A DNA stretch of 64,000 bases from an uncultured Pelagibacteraceae bacterium (GTDB taxonomy: Bacteria; Pseudomonadota; Alphaproteobacteria; Pelagibacterales; Pelagibacteraceae), in assembly GCA_902547535.1 (NCBI GenBank), contig CACCOB010000001.1, positions 434,001-498,000 on the forward strand, given 5' to 3'. The translations under genes were made by a program, and so were the position numbers. This document shows positions 16,498-25,880 of this stretch, one piece after another (position 1 is the stretch's first letter; the number at the start of each line of letters is the position of its first letter). Under the pieces are notes generated by a model. The model worked only from the letters and a program-made list of their open reading frames with translations. It made no database searches and was not told the origin of the DNA.

Positions 16498-17689
16498 ACT
16501 TAAATTTAGTCCATTTTTAGAAAATCTTTATCAGTCTAATAAGCCGTTGATCATATATAAAGTTGAAGGTGGTTACGATTTATTTACTGATTTTTCAAAA
16601 AAAATAATAATAAACAACAAAAATATAGAAAACTTCTTAAACTCTTTTTCAACAAAAAAATATAGAAAAGAAACAGATATTTTTATTGGCTTTTTTGGTT
16701 ATGAAATACTTTGTAATTTACTTAAAATAAAAATTAAAAATCAAAAAAATATAAAATTTTATAAAGGTGTGTTTTATAAACCAGAAACGATTATAAAAAT
16801 TAGAGATAAAATTAGAATATATTCAACAAAAAAAAATCATAATTTTACTTATCAGTTTCAAAAAACTAATATTTCGAGCCCCTTTAAGTTAAATATTAGC
16901 TATAAAAAATATAAAAAAATATTTGATATTTTTTCAAAGAAAATACGTGAAGGACAAACTTATCAAATTAAAATATGCACTAAATATAAAAATAAATCCG
17001 AGATAAATCCTGTTAATTTCTTTTGGAAACTTATGAAAATTAATTCATCTCCAGAGTCATTTATGATTAGAGATAAAGATTATTCAATAGTTAGTTGCTC
17101 TCCAGAAACATTGATTGATAGAAAAGGTGACACAATCATTACTAAACCAATAGCCGGAACACTTAAAAAGAATAATTTTTATAACAAATTAAAGGCTTTA
17201 AAATACTTTAGAAACAACAGTAAAGAAACGAAAGAACATAATATGATTGTTGATCTTGAAAGAAATGATTTATCAAGAATTTGTAAACCTGGAACTGTAA
17301 AGATTAAAAAGGAGAAGTATGTTGAAGAATATAAGCATCTTTATCATTATGTCACAAATATTGCTGGTAGGATAAAAAAAAATGTTTCTGTAAAAGAAAT
17401 AATAACTTCTATGATGCCTGGTGGATCTGTTATTGGATGTCCAAAAATTAAGACATTGCAATTATTAAACTCTCAGGAAAAAGAAGACAGAAATATCTTT
17501 ACTGGAAGTTTTGGTTTTATCAAATTCAATGAAGATATGAGGTTTAATATAATAATAAGATCTATTCTAAACTTTAAAAAACAATCAGAAATTTCTGCTG
17601 CTTCAGGTGTAGTTTTAGATAGTGCCCCAAAAAAAGAATTTAGTGAGAATTTTATAAAAGCAAAATCATTATTAGAATTATTTAAATGA
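16475..17689 (+). CDS. pabB: Chorismate-utilising enzyme, probable aminodeoxychorismate synthase component I
   Basis: A 404-residue TrpE/PabB/MenF-fold enzyme. GQTYQIKI, SCSPETLI, MIVDLERNDLSRI, PGGSVIGCPKIKT and GSFGFIKF are all visible. PGGS and the downstream pabA and pabC genes favour aminodeoxychorismate synthase. However, the motif that is P-I-K-G-T in classical PabB reads PIAGT here (Ala227), the form seen in anthranilate synthase. So a lysine-independent PabB, or an anthranilate-like enzyme, are both possible. The start is TTG, inside the MFS gene; no ATG lies near. Confidence 0.8.
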   Translation: MKEFKQHKLKFSPFLENLYQSNKPLIIYKVEGGYDLFTDFSKKIIINNKNIENFLNSFSTKKYRKETDIFIGFFGYEILCNLLKIKIKNQKNIKFYKGVFYKPETIIKIRDKIRIYSTKKNHNFTYQFQKTNISSPFKLNISYKKYKKIFDIFSKKIREGQTYQIKICTKYKNKSEINPVNFFWKLMKINSSPESFMIRDKDYSIVSCSPETLIDRKGDTIITKPIAGTLKKNNFYNKLKALKYFRNNSKETKEHNMIVDLERNDLSRICKPGTVKIKKEKYVEEYKHLYHYVTNIAGRIKKNVSVKEIITSMMPGGSVIGCPKIKTLQLLNSQEKEDRNIFTGSFGFIKFNEDMRFNIIIRSILNFKKQSEISAASGVVLDSAPKKEFSENFIKAKSLLELFK

Positions 17690-18243
17690 TATATATAATT
17701 GACCATCAAGACTCTTTTACTTGGAACGTTGTTCATCAATTTTCCCAATTTGATAAAGTTATCTGTACAAATTATTTTGAATTAAACAATAACTTACTTG
17801 AAAAATCTAAAACAATAGTACTGTCACCAGGTCCAGGATCTCCTAAAGATTATCCAAATACATCAAAACTTTATAGAAAATTCAAGGGAAGAAAAAAAAT
17901 AATAGGAATATGCCTAGGATATCAACAAATTTTATTTTCTGAAAAAGCAAAAATTATTCAACAAAAAAATATTTTCCACGGATATCAGTCAGAAGTTAAA
18001 GTAACAAATAACAAATCAATCTTTCAAAAAAATTCAAAATTTAAAGTTGGCAGATATCACTCATTAAAATTAAAAGAGCCATTTTCAGCTAAAAATTTTG
18101 AAATAACAATCAGATGCTCAAACACTGGTATTGCAATGGGTTTTGAAAACATTAAAGATGATGTATATGGATTTCAATTTCACCCAGAATCTTTTTTAAC
18201 AAAAAATGGTAAACTACTTATTAAAAAAATCCTATCAGCGTAA
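17686..18243 (+). CDS. pabA: Glutamine amidotransferase (aminodeoxychorismate/anthranilate synthase component II)
   Basis: A 185-residue class I glutamine amidotransferase. The nucleophile is Cys76 in GICLGYQ; LSPGPGSP and the C-terminal FQFHPES supply the remaining signature and the His-Glu of the triad. It delivers ammonia from glutamine to the chorismate-binding partner encoded just upstream. ATGA overlap with that gene implies coupled translation and a heterodimer. The sequence cannot by itself decide between folate and tryptophan roles. Confidence 0.9.
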   Translation: MIYIIDHQDSFTWNVVHQFSQFDKVICTNYFELNNNLLEKSKTIVLSPGPGSPKDYPNTSKLYRKFKGRKKIIGICLGYQQILFSEKAKIIQQKNIFHGYQSEVKVTNNKSIFQKNSKFKVGRYHSLKLKEPFSAKNFEITIRCSNTGIAMGFENIKDDVYGFQFHPESFLTKNGKLLIKKILSA

Positions 18244-18976
18244 TACACTTAAAGAGATTAAATTTACTGATCTTTGGAATAAAAATGGTGTCTTCACTAC
18301 AATGTGGTTGTACAGCAAGCCACCAAAAATTCTTTTTTTTAAATCACACATTCAAAATCTGATCAAATCTTTAAAAGCTTATAAAATAAGTGAGGATAAT
18401 ATTAAAAACATTATTTTAAATTTAATTAAAAAAAATGTTAATAGAAAAATTTCTTATAATCATTTGCTCAGAATTGCTTTAAATAAAAAAATTATATCTG
18501 TTTCTATCAGGGAAAGAGTAATGCCAAAAAGTAAATTTAGTTTAAAATTAGTAAATTATAAGAGAGTAAAACCAGAGTATAAAAATCTGAAATATAAAAA
18601 AATATTAGAATTTTTGTCAAAAATAAATACATCAAAACAGGATATCGCTTTATGTGTAAATAATAAAATTCTTGAAACTGGAACTTCAAATCTTCTGTTT
18701 GTTTATAAAAAAAAGATTTATTCGCCAAAGTCAAATTATTACAAAGGAACAAATATTAAGTTTTATGAAAAAAAATTTCGTATTATTAAAAAGGATATTT
18801 ACCTAAAGGATATCAAGCAGTTTGAAGAAATTATATTAGTTGGATCAGGAAAAGGGGTTGTATCTGTAAATTTTATTGAAGGTTATAATTGGAAAAGAAA
18901 AAGTAAAGAAACGTTTAATAAAATTTTTAAAACCTTTGAGAGTGAGTTCAGCAAAAATATGTATAAATATAACTAA
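18206..18976 (+). CDS. pabC: Class IV aminotransferase, probable aminodeoxychorismate lyase
   Basis: A 256-residue fold-type IV PLP enzyme. Visible family stretches are GVFTTMWLY near the N-terminus, ILETGTSNLLFVYKKKIYSP around residues 152-171, and EIILVGSGKGVVSV near the C-terminus. In this position it should convert aminodeoxychorismate to para-aminobenzoate and pyruvate for folate synthesis. The ATG at 18206 overlaps pabA by 38 bases; the true start could be slightly downstream, as the first 20 residues are not family-like. The next gene starts on its stop codon. Confidence 0.77.
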   Translation: MVNYLLKKSYQRNTLKEIKFTDLWNKNGVFTTMWLYSKPPKILFFKSHIQNLIKSLKAYKISEDNIKNIILNLIKKNVNRKISYNHLLRIALNKKIISVSIRERVMPKSKFSLKLVNYKRVKPEYKNLKYKKILEFLSKINTSKQDIALCVNNKILETGTSNLLFVYKKKIYSPKSNYYKGTNIKFYEKKFRIIKKDIYLKDIKQFEEIILVGSGKGVVSVNFIEGYNWKRKSKETFNKIFKTFESEFSKNMYKYN

Positions 18977-19374
18977 TGAGAGATCCAAATAATCCATGTC
19001 TTTTTTGTAATGTTCCATCAAGTGAGCATGTATTTGAAAATAATTTAGCTTTTTCTACTTTTGATTCTTATCCAGTTTCAAAACATCATGCGCTAATAAT
19101 TCCAAAGAGACATGTTGAAAACTATTTTGATATGTCTGAGGATGAAATTTTATCCTGTAATAAGCTAGTAAAAAAAATGAGAAATAAAATCCAAGAGCTT
19201 GATCCGACTGTAGATGGTTTTAATATTGGCACAAATTCAGGTAAAGTAGCAGGGCAATCAATAATGCATTGCCATATACATTTAATTCCTAGAAGAAAAA
19301 ATGATGTGGATAACCCACAAGGAGGTGTGAGGGGAGTTATACCTTCAAAACAGCATTATCAGCGTAAAAAATAA
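18976..19374 (+). CDS. HIT-family nucleotide hydrolase
   Basis: A 132-residue histidine-triad protein. The triad reads HCHIHL, preceded by GQSIMH, and the N-terminal part has CLFCNVPS followed by STFDSYPVSKHHALIIPKRH in two halves of the usual HIT fold. HIT enzymes hydrolyse AMP-linked or dinucleoside substrates. Cys and His near the N-terminus may bind zinc, as in many bacterial Hint-like proteins. It overlaps pabC by one base (TAATG). Confidence 0.88.
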   Translation: MRDPNNPCLFCNVPSSEHVFENNLAFSTFDSYPVSKHHALIIPKRHVENYFDMSEDEILSCNKLVKKMRNKIQELDPTVDGFNIGTNSGKVAGQSIMHCHIHLIPRRKNDVDNPQGGVRGVIPSKQHYQRKK

Positions 19375-19470
19375 ATTTTTTACAATATACCAGTGCTAAA
19401 ATGTCACTTTATCGTAGTTGATCTATTTTAATAAGTATACTAAGAATTCAGTAGCGGAAGGAACATCATA

Positions 19471-20271
19471 ATGATTTCAACAAATCCATTTTTTATTTTA
19501 TCCCAGAGTGTACCGGCTATTTTAATGCAATCGTTCGTTATATTTATGGGTATTTTAATATTAGTGGGGACTGTTATGGATATTATCCATAAAAAAAATG
19601 TTAAATACTTTTTCCAAAATGCAAAAAAAGCAAAATTGTCAGCTAAAAAAGAATTAACAACTTCTGAAAGAATATCAGTAATATCAAAAACTATTGCAAG
19701 CGATATAGCAACTACTTCTGAGCTAGGAGCAGGTAAAAGAAGATTGGCACATGTAATGGGAATGTATGGAACAATTCTGTTTTGGGTTGGATCAGTTGTA
19801 ATGATATTTTTTTATACTTCTCCAAATTCAGTAACACCTGCTTTTTGGCCAATTATTTGGCACGTTGGTGCGGCTTTAACAGTTCTAGGTGGAGGTTGGT
19901 TTTGGTTTTTTTTAAGAGTTGATGTCTACTCCGAAGCTCAACCATGGTATAGAATTATCCAAGCAGACTTATTTGTACTTGCATTGATTGCATCATCATT
20001 ATTTGGATTAATTTGGTCATATCTTCAATCTATAAACTTACAAGGTAGATGGGATGATTTTGTATTTTTAGGATTATTCATAGTTGCTAATTTAGTTTTA
20101 TTTGGTGGTGTATATTGGTCTAAATTTGCTCATATGTTTTACAAACCTGGTGCCGCTTTACAAAAAAATTTAGCTGAAGCTGATGGATCTAGAGATAATC
20201 TTCCACCTGAAGCTGACGCACCAGAGCAATTTGGCCTAGGTATAAAAAGAGAAGAGCCAAAACATTATTAA
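19471..20271 (+). CDS. aprM: Membrane anchor of APS reductase (AprM-like)
   Basis: A 266-residue integral membrane protein with about six hydrophobic segments. MGMYGTILFWVGS and WHVGAALTVLGGGWF contain histidines that could bind heme, as in cytochrome b-like quinone-interacting subunits. It lies directly before aprB and aprA. An AprM membrane protein in this place is known for Pelagibacter and some sulfur oxidisers that lack the QmoABC complex, and is thought to link AprAB to the quinone pool. Heme binding and electron flow are inference. Confidence 0.8.
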   Translation: MISTNPFFILSQSVPAILMQSFVIFMGILILVGTVMDIIHKKNVKYFFQNAKKAKLSAKKELTTSERISVISKTIASDIATTSELGAGKRRLAHVMGMYGTILFWVGSVVMIFFYTSPNSVTPAFWPIIWHVGAALTVLGGGWFWFFLRVDVYSEAQPWYRIIQADLFVLALIASSLFGLIWSYLQSINLQGRWDDFVFLGLFIVANLVLFGGVYWSKFAHMFYKPGAALQKNLAEADGSRDNLPPEADAPEQFGLGIKREEPKHY

Positions 20272-20305
20272 TATGATAAAGAATTTAAAGGAGAAAATAT
20301 AAATT

Positions 20306-20776
20306 ATGTCAACTTTTGTATACATGACTAGATGCGATGGCTGTGGTCATTGTGTAGATATTTGTCCATCAGATATAATGCATATCGATGAAACTATAAG
20401 AAGAGCAAAAAATATTGAACCAAACTTTTGCTGGGAATGTTACTCATGCGTTAAAGCATGTCCCAACCATGCAATAGACGTAAGAGGTTATGCAGATTTT
20501 GCTCCAATGGGACATAGTGTGAGAGTTAGAAGAGAAGAGGAAAAAGGAACTATTTCTTGGAGAATAAAATTTAGAAATGGAACCGAAAAAAATTTTGTGT
20601 CACCAATAACAACTAAACCTTGGGGAAAATTTATTCCAAAGCTTGCTGAAGGAGATAAGCCTAATCAAGGTGAAATCAATTCTCAAATATTATATTCAGA
20701 GCCAGAGGGACTAAATACGAATAAAGAATTACCAAAAGTAGATAAGAGCGCTTTTAAAAAGGGAGTTTATTATTAA
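20306..20776 (+). CDS. aprB: Adenylylsulfate reductase beta subunit (iron-sulfur)
   Basis: A 156-residue ferredoxin-like subunit. Two 4Fe-4S sites are visible: Cys10, 13, 16 and 20 (CDGCGHCVDIC) and Cys42, 45, 48 and 52 (CWECYSCVKAC). The C-terminal tail wraps around AprA in known structures. It passes electrons between the AprA flavin and the membrane. A GGAGAA ribosome site precedes the ATG. The stop codon overlaps the aprA start by one base. Confidence 0.95.
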   Translation: MSTFVYMTRCDGCGHCVDICPSDIMHIDETIRRAKNIEPNFCWECYSCVKACPNHAIDVRGYADFAPMGHSVRVRREEEKGTISWRIKFRNGTEKNFVSPITTKPWGKFIPKLAEGDKPNQGEINSQILYSEPEGLNTNKELPKVDKSAFKKGVYY

Positions 20777-22632
20777 TGGCAAGAAAAACTATAGTAGAAA
20801 ATTGTGATATTTTAGTTGTTGGTGGAGGAATGGCTGGAACTGGTGCAACTTTTGAAGCTAGACATTGGGGTAGAGATTTAAAAATAGTTTGTGTCGAAAA
20901 GGCAAATATAGATAGAAGTGGTGCAGTTGCTCAGGGTCTATATGCAATTAACTGCTACATGGGAATGCAATGGGGAGAAAATCAACCAGAGGACCATGTA
21001 AGATATGCAAGAAATGACTTAATGGGATTGGTTAGAGAAGATCTAGGATATGACATGGCTCGTCATGTAGATTCAACTGTTCATATGTTTGATGAATGGG
21101 GTTTGCCAATGATGAAAAATAAGGAGACAGGTCGATACCAAAGAGAGGGTAAATGGCAAATAATGATACATGGTGAAAGTTATAAACCAATTGTTGCAGA
21201 GGCAGCAAAAAAATCAGCAGATAAAATTTATAACAGAATAATGATCACCCACCTATTAATGGACGAAAATAATGAAAATAGAGTTGGTGGGGCAGTTGGA
21301 TTTAATATGAGAACAGGTGACTATCACGTATTTAAATCAAAAACAGTTATTGTCGCTGCTGGAGGAGCTTCACATATTTTCAAACCTAGAGCCGTTGGTG
21401 AAGGAATGGGAAGAACTTGGTATGCTCCATGGAGTAATGGATCAGCATATGCATTACCTATTGCTGCTGGAGCTAAAATGACCCAAATGGAGAATAGAAT
21501 TGTACTTTGTAGATTTAAGGATGGTTATGGTCCAGTTGGTGCTTATTTCTTACATTTAAAAACTTATACACAAAATGCGAATGGTGAAAATTATGAGAAA
21601 AAATGGTACGAAAAAACTAAAGAATTAGTTGGAGAGTATATTGATCATCATCCTACTCCTACATGTTTACGTAATCATGCTTTTATCCAAGAAACAATGG
21701 CTGGTGGTGGACCAATTCATATGGTGACGAAAGAAGCATTTCAAGATCCACACTTAGAAACAGTTGGTTGGGAAAATTTCTTAGGTATGACAGTTGGACA
21801 GGCAGTTGTATGGGCTTCTCAAAATATTGATCCAAAGTACACAAACCCTGAATTAACAACCTCGGAGCCTTATGTTATGGGTTCTCACGCTACATGTTCA
21901 GGAGCATGGGTAAGTGGGCCAGAGGATTTATCTCCGCCTGAATATTTTTGGGGATATAATAGAATGACAACAATTCAAGGTTTATTTGGTGCTGGGGATA
22001 CTGTGGGTGGAAGTGCCCATAAATTCTCATCTGGATCTTTTACTGAGGGCAGATTAGCTGCAAAAGCTGCTGTTAAATATATAGAAGATAAAAAGGCCAA
22101 TGATATTAAAGTAAGCGAAAAACAATGTGATGATTTCAAGGAAGTTATTTATAAACCTTTAGAAAATTATACAGTAGGAAGAAATGAAATAACAGGTGGA
22201 ACAGTATCACCGAGTTATATTTCCCCAATCCAAGGTTTACAAAGACTCCAGAAAATTATGGATGAATATGTAGGCGGAATTAGCTACAACTACATGACGA
22301 ACGAAAATACTCTTAAAAAAGGCCTAGAGCTACTTGCATGGCTTGAGGAAGATTTAGAAAATGTAGGAGCTGAGGACTATCATCAACTTATGAGAGCTTG
22401 GGAGCTAAAACATAGAACAATTACATCTCAATGTGTAACAGAACATACCTTGTTCAGGCAAGAAACTCGTTGGCCAGGTTATTATTATAGAGGAGATTTT
22501 ATGAAATTAGATGATGAAAATTGGCATTGTCTAACCCTTTCTAGAAGAGATCCTAAAACAGGTAAATTTACAATGGAAAAGGCGCCCGTTTATCACATAG
22601 TTGATGAAAAAGAGAAAAAAGAAGCTTCTTAA
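20776..22632 (+). CDS. aprA: Adenylylsulfate reductase alpha subunit (flavoprotein)
   Basis: A 618-residue FAD protein related to fumarate reductase. The dinucleotide motif is VVGGGMAGTGATFEARHWG near residue 15; DRSGAVAQGLYAINCYMG and GAGDTVGGSAHKFSSGSFTE are hallmark AprA stretches. It interconverts APS and sulfite plus AMP. In an aerobic heterotroph next to sulfite-releasing enzymes the oxidative direction (sulfite to APS) is the sensible one. No sat (ATP sulfurylase) gene is in the window, so the fate of APS is unclear. Confidence 0.96.
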   Translation: MARKTIVENCDILVVGGGMAGTGATFEARHWGRDLKIVCVEKANIDRSGAVAQGLYAINCYMGMQWGENQPEDHVRYARNDLMGLVREDLGYDMARHVDSTVHMFDEWGLPMMKNKETGRYQREGKWQIMIHGESYKPIVAEAAKKSADKIYNRIMITHLLMDENNENRVGGAVGFNMRTGDYHVFKSKTVIVAAGGASHIFKPRAVGEGMGRTWYAPWSNGSAYALPIAAGAKMTQMENRIVLCRFKDGYGPVGAYFLHLKTYTQNANGENYEKKWYEKTKELVGEYIDHHPTPTCLRNHAFIQETMAGGGPIHMVTKEAFQDPHLETVGWENFLGMTVGQAVVWASQNIDPKYTNPELTTSEPYVMGSHATCSGAWVSGPEDLSPPEYFWGYNRMTTIQGLFGAGDTVGGSAHKFSSGSFTEGRLAAKAAVKYIEDKKANDIKVSEKQCDDFKEVIYKPLENYTVGRNEITGGTVSPSYISPIQGLQRLQKIMDEYVGGISYNYMTNENTLKKGLELLAWLEEDLENVGAEDYHQLMRAWELKHRTITSQCVTEHTLFRQETRWPGYYYRGDFMKLDDENWHCLTLSRRDPKTGKFTMEKAPVYHIVDEKEKKEAS

Positions 22633-22649
22633 ATTCAATAGATCATAAA

Positions 22650-23000
22650 ATGGCTTTATTAGATAAATCCGATGAGGAAATTATTAAAATAGCTGAACCT
22701 ATTTGGGCAAACCTAGTTAAATCATCAAACATTAAAGATTATGGTGGATTTACAAGAGATCTGTCTTCACAAATGATGTATGGAGCCAATGAAGTTGAGT
22801 TAGGTAAACAATGGGCAAGTAATAAACTTATCTCTAGTTTAGCAGAAGGATGTAAAGCTATAGGCTGCTTAAGAAGAGGTCTTTATATTACAATACTTTA
22901 TAAACAAACTAGCACTGAAATACCAGGGGACTTTCTTGGTAGACTCGTCCTTGGAGATGAAGGGGACGAGGTTAAGGTTTTTGGAGCAACAATCTTTTAA
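22650..23000 (+). CDS. Unknown 116-residue protein behind aprA
   Basis: A soluble, mixed alpha/beta protein starting MALLDKSDEEIIKIAEPIWANL, written here only in part. It has a central CKAIGCLRRGLY segment with two cysteines and a Gly/Asp-rich end (LVLGDEGDEVKVFG). There is no signal peptide or membrane helix. It lies 17 bases after aprA in the same direction, so it belongs to the apr operon. I do not recognise a family. The cysteine pair could bind metal or a persulfide, but nothing proves it. Confidence 0.75.
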   Translation: MALLDKSDEEIIKIAEPIWANLVKSSNIKDYGGFTRDLSSQMMYGANEVELGKQWASNKLISSLAEGCKAIGCLRRGLYITILYKQTSTEIPGDFLGRLVLGDEGDEVKVFGATIF

Positions 23001-23050
23001 AAAATTAAAATATTCTTTGCATTTAACACAACTTGTGATATCCCGCGAGT

Positions 23051-23197
23051 ATGTTTCAAATAATAAATCAAAATTTAAAAAAATTACCTTTATTCTTTGA
23101 AAATCAATTAAGCAAAATAATCAAATCATTTTTATATCTTTTTATATTCCTTGCTTGGGGTATTATAATCTTAAGTACGGCTCAAAATTTTATATAA
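23051..23197 (+). CDS. Possible small single-helix membrane protein (48 aa)
   Basis: A 48-residue frame starting MFQIINQNLKKLPLFFENQL has one strong transmembrane segment (about residues 26-44) near the C-terminus, so it would be a tail-anchored peptide. GAG at 23046-23048 is a modest ribosome site. It lies between the apr operon and the sulfite exporter gene, on the same strand. The evidence is only composition and position, so it may be chance. Confidence 0.35.
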   Translation: MFQIINQNLKKLPLFFENQLSKIIKSFLYLFIFLAWGIIILSTAQNFI

Positions 23198-23246
23198 AAT
23201 ATTCATATTTATTGACTTTGAACTATTAGAAGAATAGTTAGTGTTT

Positions 23247-24332
23247 ATGGAGTATTTTCTTCCAATTGCACAAGTTGAAATTAATATTTTATATATTTTT
23301 GGTTTAAGTTTAGTTGTAGGAATTTTATCAGGATTATTTGGAGTAGGGGGTGGGTTTTTAATGACGCCATTTTTAATTTTTATGGGTGTGCCACCAATTT
23401 ATGCTGTTCCAAATGAAGCAAGCAACATTCTTGGAACTTCTGTTTCAGGTTCCACAACACATTACCTTAAAGGAACACTTGATTATAAGATGGGGTTTAT
23501 GATTGTAATTGGAGGAATAGTAGGAACAGTTCTAGGCATTATAACTTTTACATATTTTAAAGATATTGGAAAAATAAATGTCGTTATTTCTCTTGCTTAT
23601 ATGTACATCCTCGCAATTTTAGGAACTTTTATGTTAATTCAAGGTGTTTCAGAAATTGATAAAGCTAGAAAAAAAATTACTGAGAGAAAAAAATTACATA
23701 AACACTATTGGATACATGGTTTACCTTTGAGGATGCGTTTTAAAAAATCTAAACTTTATGAAAGTGCTTTCACCCCAATTATAATTGGTTTAATTGTTGG
23801 TTTCATAGCAGCAATTATGGGAATTGGAGGAGCTTTTATACTTGTACCTGCAATGATTTATTTAATTGGAATGCCGACAAAGTTGATTCCAGGCACATCT
23901 CTCTTTGTAACTATCTTTGTAAGTGCAATTGTAACAATTCTTCATGCTTTAAACTATGGAACTATAGACTTAATTTTAGTTTTTGTTTTAATCTTAGGAT
24001 CAATAATTGGAGTGCAGTTTGGACAAAAAATAGGTGAAAAAATTGACAGTTCAGAATTCAAAACTATTTTAGCAATTCTTTTGCTTTTAGTAGGTATAGC
24101 AATTGCTTATGATACTTTTATTAAAGATGAAAATGCTATGAATACTGCACTAAATACAATTGATAATTTAGGAACCTTAAGTCAATTTATATTAAACTTT
24201 TCTGAAGATATGCCAATATTCTATGGACTAACATCAGTATTGTTAGCAGTAGTATTAGGAGTTGGTGCTGCAATGATTAGAAGAGTTTACTCTAATTGGA
24301 ATGATGCAAGATTAGCTAAACTAAAAAAGTAA
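23247..24332 (+). CDS. TSUP-family (TauE/SafE) anion exporter, probable sulfite exporter
   Basis: A 361-residue membrane protein with two repeated halves, each opening with a Gly-rich helix: GILSGLFGVGGGFLMTP near residue 25 and GFIAAIMGIGGAFILVP near residue 190. These are TSUP hallmarks. A polar loop (residues 133-175) links the halves. Placed among apr, suy and xsc genes, it most likely exports sulfite or a related sulfur anion. ATG at 23247 was preferred over GTG at 23241 because homologous proteins usually begin M-E-x-x-LPIA. It meets suyB tail to tail with no spacer. Confidence 0.84.
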   Translation: MEYFLPIAQVEINILYIFGLSLVVGILSGLFGVGGGFLMTPFLIFMGVPPIYAVPNEASNILGTSVSGSTTHYLKGTLDYKMGFMIVIGGIVGTVLGIITFTYFKDIGKINVVISLAYMYILAILGTFMLIQGVSEIDKARKKITERKKLHKHYWIHGLPLRMRFKKSKLYESAFTPIIIGLIVGFIAAIMGIGGAFILVPAMIYLIGMPTKLIPGTSLFVTIFVSAIVTILHALNYGTIDLILVFVLILGSIIGVQFGQKIGEKIDSSEFKTILAILLLLVGIAIAYDTFIKDENAMNTALNTIDNLGTLSQFILNFSEDMPIFYGLTSVLLAVVLGVGAAMIRRVYSNWNDARLAKLKK

Positions 24333-25499
24333 CTAGGCGCTTCTATACAGTTTAGTCATAACAAATTCTTTATGACCTAAAGCTTCTGCGCAAGTTAATC
24401 TTCCATTTGCAACTCTTAAGGTTGATTTAATTAACTCGTCTCCTGCTTGGCTTAAATTCATTTCCCTTGATAATATCTTCGAAACATCAACATCAATGTG
24501 TTCACTCATAGTTTTTGCTGTAAGTGGGTTTGCTGTAAGTTTAATTACAGGCTCTATTGGATTTCCAATTATATTTCCTTGTCCCGTTGGAAATAAATGA
24601 ATATTAAATCCGCCTGCGGCTTGTAAAGTAACACATTCAGCTGCTGCTGATGAAGTATCCATGAAGTATAAACCAGCACCTTTTGTTGGTTCCTCTGCTG
24701 GTTCTAAAACATCTATAAATTGACATCCACCAATTTTTTGAAAATTGCCAAAAGCTTTTTCTTCAATTGTTGTAAGACCTCCAGCAATATTACCTGCCGT
24801 AGGCTGACTTTCTGACAAGTCATCAGTTGCTTCTTTCAGAATAAAGTCATTATAATCATTCCAAGTTTTTTTAAATTTCGCCTGAGCTTCTGGTGTCTTT
24901 CCTCTTTTTTCACAAACAGTTTCAGCACCCGTTAATTCAGAGGTTTCACCAAAACATAAGTGAACACCTAATGGTTCTAACTTATCCATAAGATTTCCAA
25001 CTGTTGGATTTGAAGCTAACCCAGATGTTGTATCTGACTCTCCACATTTTACTGAAATCCATAAATCACTCATTGGACATTCTTCTCTTTGTTTTTCAGA
25101 TGCCCACATTGAAAACTCTTGTGCCTTTTTTGAAACTTTTGCAATTGTGTCTATATCTCCTACACCTTCAATACTAAAGCCTTCAACTGGTTTTCCAGTT
25201 ATTGAAATTGCATCTACAATTCTTTTTGTCCATTTAGGCTCAATGCCTACAACTATAACTGCAGCGACATTTGGATTTTTTCCTGTTCCAATCATAGTTC
25301 TAAAGTGAAGTTCAAGATCAGCTCCAAATTGTAGACGACCGTATGAGTGAGGTAGAGCTATTGTGCCCTTAATATTATTTGCAACTGCTTCTGCGCAGGC
25401 ATTTGAAATATCATCTACCGGAAGTATTATAACATGGTTACGAGTACCAGCTCGTCCATTTTCTCTTTTATAACCTAAAAAACTTTTTGGAATTTCCAT
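24333..25499 (-). CDS. suyB: (2R)-sulfolactate sulfo-lyase large subunit (UxaA family)
   Basis: A 388-residue protein of the altronate/galactarate dehydratase C-terminal family. Typical stretches are [17 protein letters not shown] at the start, [16 protein letters not shown], and [13 protein letters not shown] separate SAF-domain subunit gene lies upstream, and the divergent neighbour is xsc, which together point to SuyB rather than a sugar acid dehydratase. SuyAB splits sulfolactate to pyruvate and sulfite. A true UxaA-type sugar acid enzyme cannot be fully excluded. Confidence 0.83.
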   Translation of the reverse strand: MEIPKSFLGYKRENGRAGTRNHVIILPVDDISNACAEAVANNIKGTIALPHSYGRLQFGADLELHFRTMIGTGKNPNVAAVIVVGIEPKWTKRIVDAISITGKPVEGFSIEGVGDIDTIAKVSKKAQEFSMWASEKQREECPMSDLWISVKCGESDTTSGLASNPTVGNLMDKLEPLGVHLCFGETSELTGAETVCEKRGKTPEAQAKFKKTWNDYNDFILKEATDDLSESQPTAGNIAGGLTTIEEKAFGNFQKIGGCQFIDVLEPAEEPTKGAGLYFMDTSSAAAECVTLQAAGGFNIHLFPTGQGNIIGNPIEPVIKLTANPLTAKTMSEHIDVDVSKILSREMNLSQAGDELIKSTLRVANGRLTCAEALGHKEFVMTKLYRSA

Positions 25500-25502
25500 T
25501 AC

Positions 25503-25790
25503 TTACCACTTTTTTGTTTTAACGTTATGAACATGAACATGTTCACCTTTCTTAATATTTTTCACTACTTTCCCAATATCATGACCATATTTTAATATGG
25601 TATCTCCTTCATTAAGGTCAGCCATTGCAATTTTATGACCTAAAGGAATTTCGTCTTTTGATTCAATGGATACAGACTTATCATTTTCCATTATCCAGCA
25701 ATTACAATCCTGATTTGGTGTTATTTTTTCAATAACAACAACCCCTACATTATCTTTTTCATCATGAATGATTATATCTGTATTAGACAT
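25503..25790 (-). CDS. suyA: (2R)-sulfolactate sulfo-lyase small subunit (SAF domain)
   Basis: A 95-residue SAF domain, with IPLGHKIAMADLNEGDTILKY holding the core and GHDIGKVVKNIKKGEHVHVHN at the end in two overlapping runs. It pairs with the large subunit encoded three bases downstream. In the UxaA family the two parts are often fused; a split pair is the SuyA/SuyB layout. The gene starts 90 bases from the divergent xsc start, and this spacer may hold control sites for both. Confidence 0.84.
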   Translation of the reverse strand: MSNTDIIIHDEKDNVGVVVIEKITPNQDCNCWIMENDKSVSIESKDEIPLGHKIAMADLNEGDTILKYGHDIGKVVKNIKKGEHVHVHNVKTKKW

Positions 25791-25880
25791 TGTGACGATT
25801 TCTTTATTTGAAATTTTTCCAATCTTATATATTAATCGAGCACTTTAACAAATAAAAAAAGAATTTAGAAAGGCTTTACT

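Noticed and set aside
23027..23037. CACAA-C-TTGTG palindrome resembling the HU upstream half-sites
   Set aside because: The arms are only five bases and the spacing differs from the HU site; a shared operator is not supported by two short matches in AT-rich DNA.
25803..25856. TTTATTTG / CAAATAAA inverted repeat in the suyA-xsc spacer
   Set aside because: Arms are made almost only of A and T and lie 38 bases apart; such repeats are expected by chance here.
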